A stretch of 64,000 nt of DNA from Polyodon spathula (lineage: Eukaryota; Chordata; Actinopteri; Acipenseriformes; Polyodontidae). Within the stretch, counting starts at the first letter, position 1, and every line of letters starts with the position of its first letter. Below the pieces are notes generated by a model, which saw only the letters and a program-made list of their open reading frames with translations, made no database searches and was not told where the DNA came from. Positions 35,641 to 64,000 of this stretch are shown piece by piece. The position numbers were made by a program, and so were the translations under genes. The stretch is from contig NC_054534.1 in NCBI RefSeq assembly GCF_017654505.1, positions 25,334,189 through 25,398,188 on the forward strand, given 5' to 3'.

Positions 35641-35827
35641 GAACCGGACGTGATTGGTTATTGAAGTGTCGTTTACCTATCACTGCCTTAAAATCACATA
35701 CCAGGTGAACCGTGCCTGACTCACATGAGCACAGCTTTAAAAGTCATCAGGTTTCAGTGAGCTTTATGTGCAGTGACTTCAAGGCTCCTGCTGCTAATAC
35801 AAGTGTTCCCAAGTCAAAGGATTGAAG
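35640..35827 (+). promoter_or_regulatory. CA9: Probable CA9 core promoter with ACGTG and CCAAT motifs
   Basis: A TATA-like TTTAAAAG lies at 35736-35743, 85 bases upstream of the start codon, which would place transcription start near 35765-35770. Upstream, GGACGTGATTGG holds an ACGTG core (35648-35652), the minimal hypoxia response motif RCGTG, directly followed by ATTGG (35653-35657), an inverted CCAAT box. Human CA9 is induced by HIF-1 through such a motif close to its start site. Whether this site works is inference. Confidence 0.5.
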
Positions 35828-61730
<25,903 letters not shown>

Positions 61731-63204
61731 CCTGGAGGACCCCAGTTTAATATTCAATTCAGGTATTTTGCGATAAATTTACAGTAGAGAAAGTATGTAA
61801 CAATAATGCATTCAGTTTTATATAATCCACAAATGAAGTGGTAAAGAGAGTCCAAAATGTAACAATACTTTTACCCACATAAACATTAATTCTAAATCTT
61901 AAACAGAAGAAAAACAAGTGGGAATAAAACGTCAATCTATAGTTTAGGTAGATGACTTTTTTGGTTTTTGAATTGATTTGTTTCCAATTGATTAGACATA
62001 CAGGACTTGAATCGTTATATAGATTCAGTCTTGCATTACCACTAAAAGCAACTTGCTTTCAGTGTTCAGACTAATTTCAATGTAATTGTCGTCTTATTCA
62101 AATTTGCCTTTTTGGTCCAAACAATCAAGCAAAACTAGTTTCAACTTGTGGTCATCTCTTATTCTTCCAGACAGCCAACAAAACCCCTTTGGTGGAATCT
62201 ACTTGTCACATTGAATGTATGATGGTTAATACTGATACTGAAGGAATGTACCATTTTTATACTGCAGATTGCAATACCACTAAGATGATTGCAGATTTCG
62301 TTTTGTAGTTTTATTCATACAATATATTTTATTTATATGTATTGTTACTGTACCATAATAGTATGATTATGAATGGTGTCAGTCGCATAATGTAAAGACT
62401 TTGTATCTGTCTAATGTATAAAACACTGATTATGTAATACTGTGAAATGTTTGTGTCCTGTTCAGTGATGTAGTCGAGACAAAACTCACATAATTAATAG
62501 GCAAGCAAAGTCACATGACTTGCATCGCCCATGATTCAGTCAATAGTCCTCATGATGCAATGAGAAGAGCATTAGGAACTTCTACTACAGACTACTTCTT
62601 TAAGAAGGCTGAACATGCTGGTGAAGACGACAGCAGCAGTGCACAGACTTCGACTGTGGACACAAATAAAGCTACTGAATCACTGACACAAAGCATTGAC
62701 AAGTGAAAGAAAATTAGATAGCATTACCTATTATGTGTATTTCTAGAAGTTCAGTATACAAATTAAATGAATTCGTCTAATAATTCTTGTTTAAGAAAAT
62801 CAGTAGTTCAGTGGCGTTTCGGTATCTTCAGTTTTAGGACTATACCACTCGTCCTGTTTACTTATTTGGCAACTCCGTGACACAGTAGGTTCTATATTAA
62901 TTATATAAACAGTGGCAGACTCAAATACAGCCGTCCTTTAACTTTGCTAATCCTGCTGCTGTTCTCCCCCATATACAACAAACTTAGACAAGAGGTCTGT
63001 CATGAACCTTGATTGAGATAAAGAAATAAGTGTGAATGTCTCCTTTCAATTCATAATGTTTGGTCCTCCCACCTTACTGTCTTTGAACTAAAACATCTGT
63101 TCGGAGAGGAAAGGCCAGATTGCAGTTATGGCAAGCGATGAAAAAGTAGAACATATTTCAAAGCTAGAAATTCCTATGGAAAGAGAAAGATTGTGGTCAA
63201 GTTA
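61731..63204 (+). other. CA9: CA9 3' UTR and downstream DNA
   Basis: AATAAA occurs at 61923-61928 and again at 62665-62670, so the message may end near 61945 or 62690. An open frame at 62515-62706 (63 codons, Ser/Thr/Asp-rich) has no recognisable family and is probably within UTR or intergenic DNA. Confidence 0.5.
61923..61928 (+). terminator. CA9: Candidate CA9 poly(A) signal
   Basis: First AATAAA after the CA9 stop codon, 193 bases downstream. A second candidate lies at 62665-62670. Confidence 0.45.
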
Positions 63205-64000
63205 CAGTAGCTCTCAAAAGTATTCACCCCCCCTTGGACTTTTCCACATTTTATTGTGTTACAACATGGAATCAAAATTGATTTAATTTGGAGTTTTTGC
63301 TACTGATCAGCACAAAAAGTCCATAAATGTCAAAGTGAAAAATAAAATCTACAAATTGTTCTAAATTAATTACAAATATAAAACAGAAAATAATTGATTG
63401 CATAAGTATTCACCCCCTTTGCTATGACACACCTAAATAAGCTCTGGTGCAACCAATTGTCTTTAGAAGTCACATAATTAGTTGAAAGGAGTCCACCTGT
63501 GTGCAATTAAGGTGTTTCACATGATTTCAGGTTAAATACACCTGTCTCTGGGAGGTCCCACAGTTGGTTAGTACATTTCCTAACAAAAACTACATCATGA
63601 TGACAAAGGAACATTCAAAACAAATCTGCAATAAGGTTCTTCAAAAGCACCAATCAGGGGTAGGATATAAGAACATTTCCAAGGCATTGACTATCCCCCA
63701 GAGCACAGTAAAGTCCATTAAGAAATGGAGAGAATATGGCACAACTGTGAATCTGTCTAGAACAGGCCGTCCTTAAAAACTGAGTATCTGGGCGTGAAGG
63801 GCACTAGTCAGGGAGACCACCACAAAGTCTATGGCAACTCTAAAGGAGTTACAGTCTTCCACGGCTGAGCTGGGAGACACTGTGCATACGGCAACAATAG
63901 CCTGGGTGCTTCACAAAACCAACCTTTATAGGAGAGTGGCAAAAAGAAAGCCATTGTGAAAAAAACTCACATCAAATCTCGGCTAGAGTTTGCAAGAAGG
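63205..64000 (+). mobile_element. Tc1/mariner element, truncated by the window end
   Basis: TA at 63203-63204 is followed by CAGTAGCTCTCAAAAGTATT. A second, internal copy of AGTATTCACCCCC at 63406-63418 gives the IR/DR-type end. The transposase N-terminus begins near 63564 (helix-turn-helix part with QSTVKSIKKWREYGT and NLSRTGRP). A stop follows at 63774, after which homology continues in altered frame (VAKRKP near 63940). The element is therefore inactive in this copy. Confidence 0.85.

Noticed and set aside
62515..62706. 63-codon Ser/Thr-rich frame as a separate gene
   Set aside because: It lies in or just past the CA9 3' UTR, has no recognisable family and no upstream promoter or splice context.

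Overview
The window looks like ray-finned fish nuclear DNA: sparse split genes with GT/AG introns set in a dense mix of L2/CR1, L1-Tx1, Tc1, hAT and LTR relics and long (AT)n tracts. A slowly evolving lineage such as sturgeon or paddlefish is my best guess, but this is inferred from the repeat types and nothing in the sequence proves it.

Three protein-coding loci can be supported. (1) On the minus strand, 6449-12969 is a six-exon gene for a 207-residue type I membrane protein: signal peptide, two Kunitz (BPTI) domains, acidic linker, one transmembrane helix and a short basic tail. All splice phases agree and the exons sum to 624 nt. (2) On the minus strand, 21262-22625 holds two exons with FAM221B-like sequence. 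One is intact. The other carries an in-frame stop and an apparent frameshift, and the exon expected between them was not found, so this is probably a decayed copy. (3) On the plus strand, 35828-61730 is a complete 13-exon gene for a 398-residue transmembrane alpha-carbonic anhydrase, best matched to CA9. It has a signal peptide, a full catalytic domain with all zinc ligands, a Ser/Gly/Asp-rich stalk, a transmembrane helix and a short tail. The FAM221B-like copy next to CA9 agrees with human 9p13.3, where the two genes lie close together.

Layout: 1-2240 is an antisense L2-type LINE. 2673-3282 is a solo-LTR-like repeat. 3283-6448 is intergenic. 6449-12969 is the Kunitz gene with small transposons and a perfect hairpin in its introns. 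13000-21260 is intergenic with a piggyBac-type end, a full-length Tc1 relic and CR1/L2 tails. 21262-22625 is the FAM221B-like relic. 24539-25350 is a deleted hAT element with 8-bp target duplications. 26200-27830 is a sense L2 LINE. 28000-35600 holds microsatellites, LTR-like blocks and a terminal-inverted-repeat element. 35640-35830 is the probable CA9 promoter, followed by CA9. CA9 intron 1 (10.2 kb) contains a small terminal-inverted-repeat element built from 21-bp tandem units, a solo LTR with a 5-bp target duplication nested in another element, and further LTR-like blocks. CA9 intron 8 contains an antisense L1-Tx1 element. A Tc1 element begins at 63205 and runs off the window.

There is no operon-like logic. 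The Kunitz protein and CA9 are unrelated cell-surface proteins. The most interesting items are the paired loss of the Cys14-Cys38 bond in the first Kunitz domain, the CA9 architecture (no proteoglycan-like region, stalk from three tiny symmetric exons), the FAM221B decay, and the small transposon with a 6-bp target duplication.
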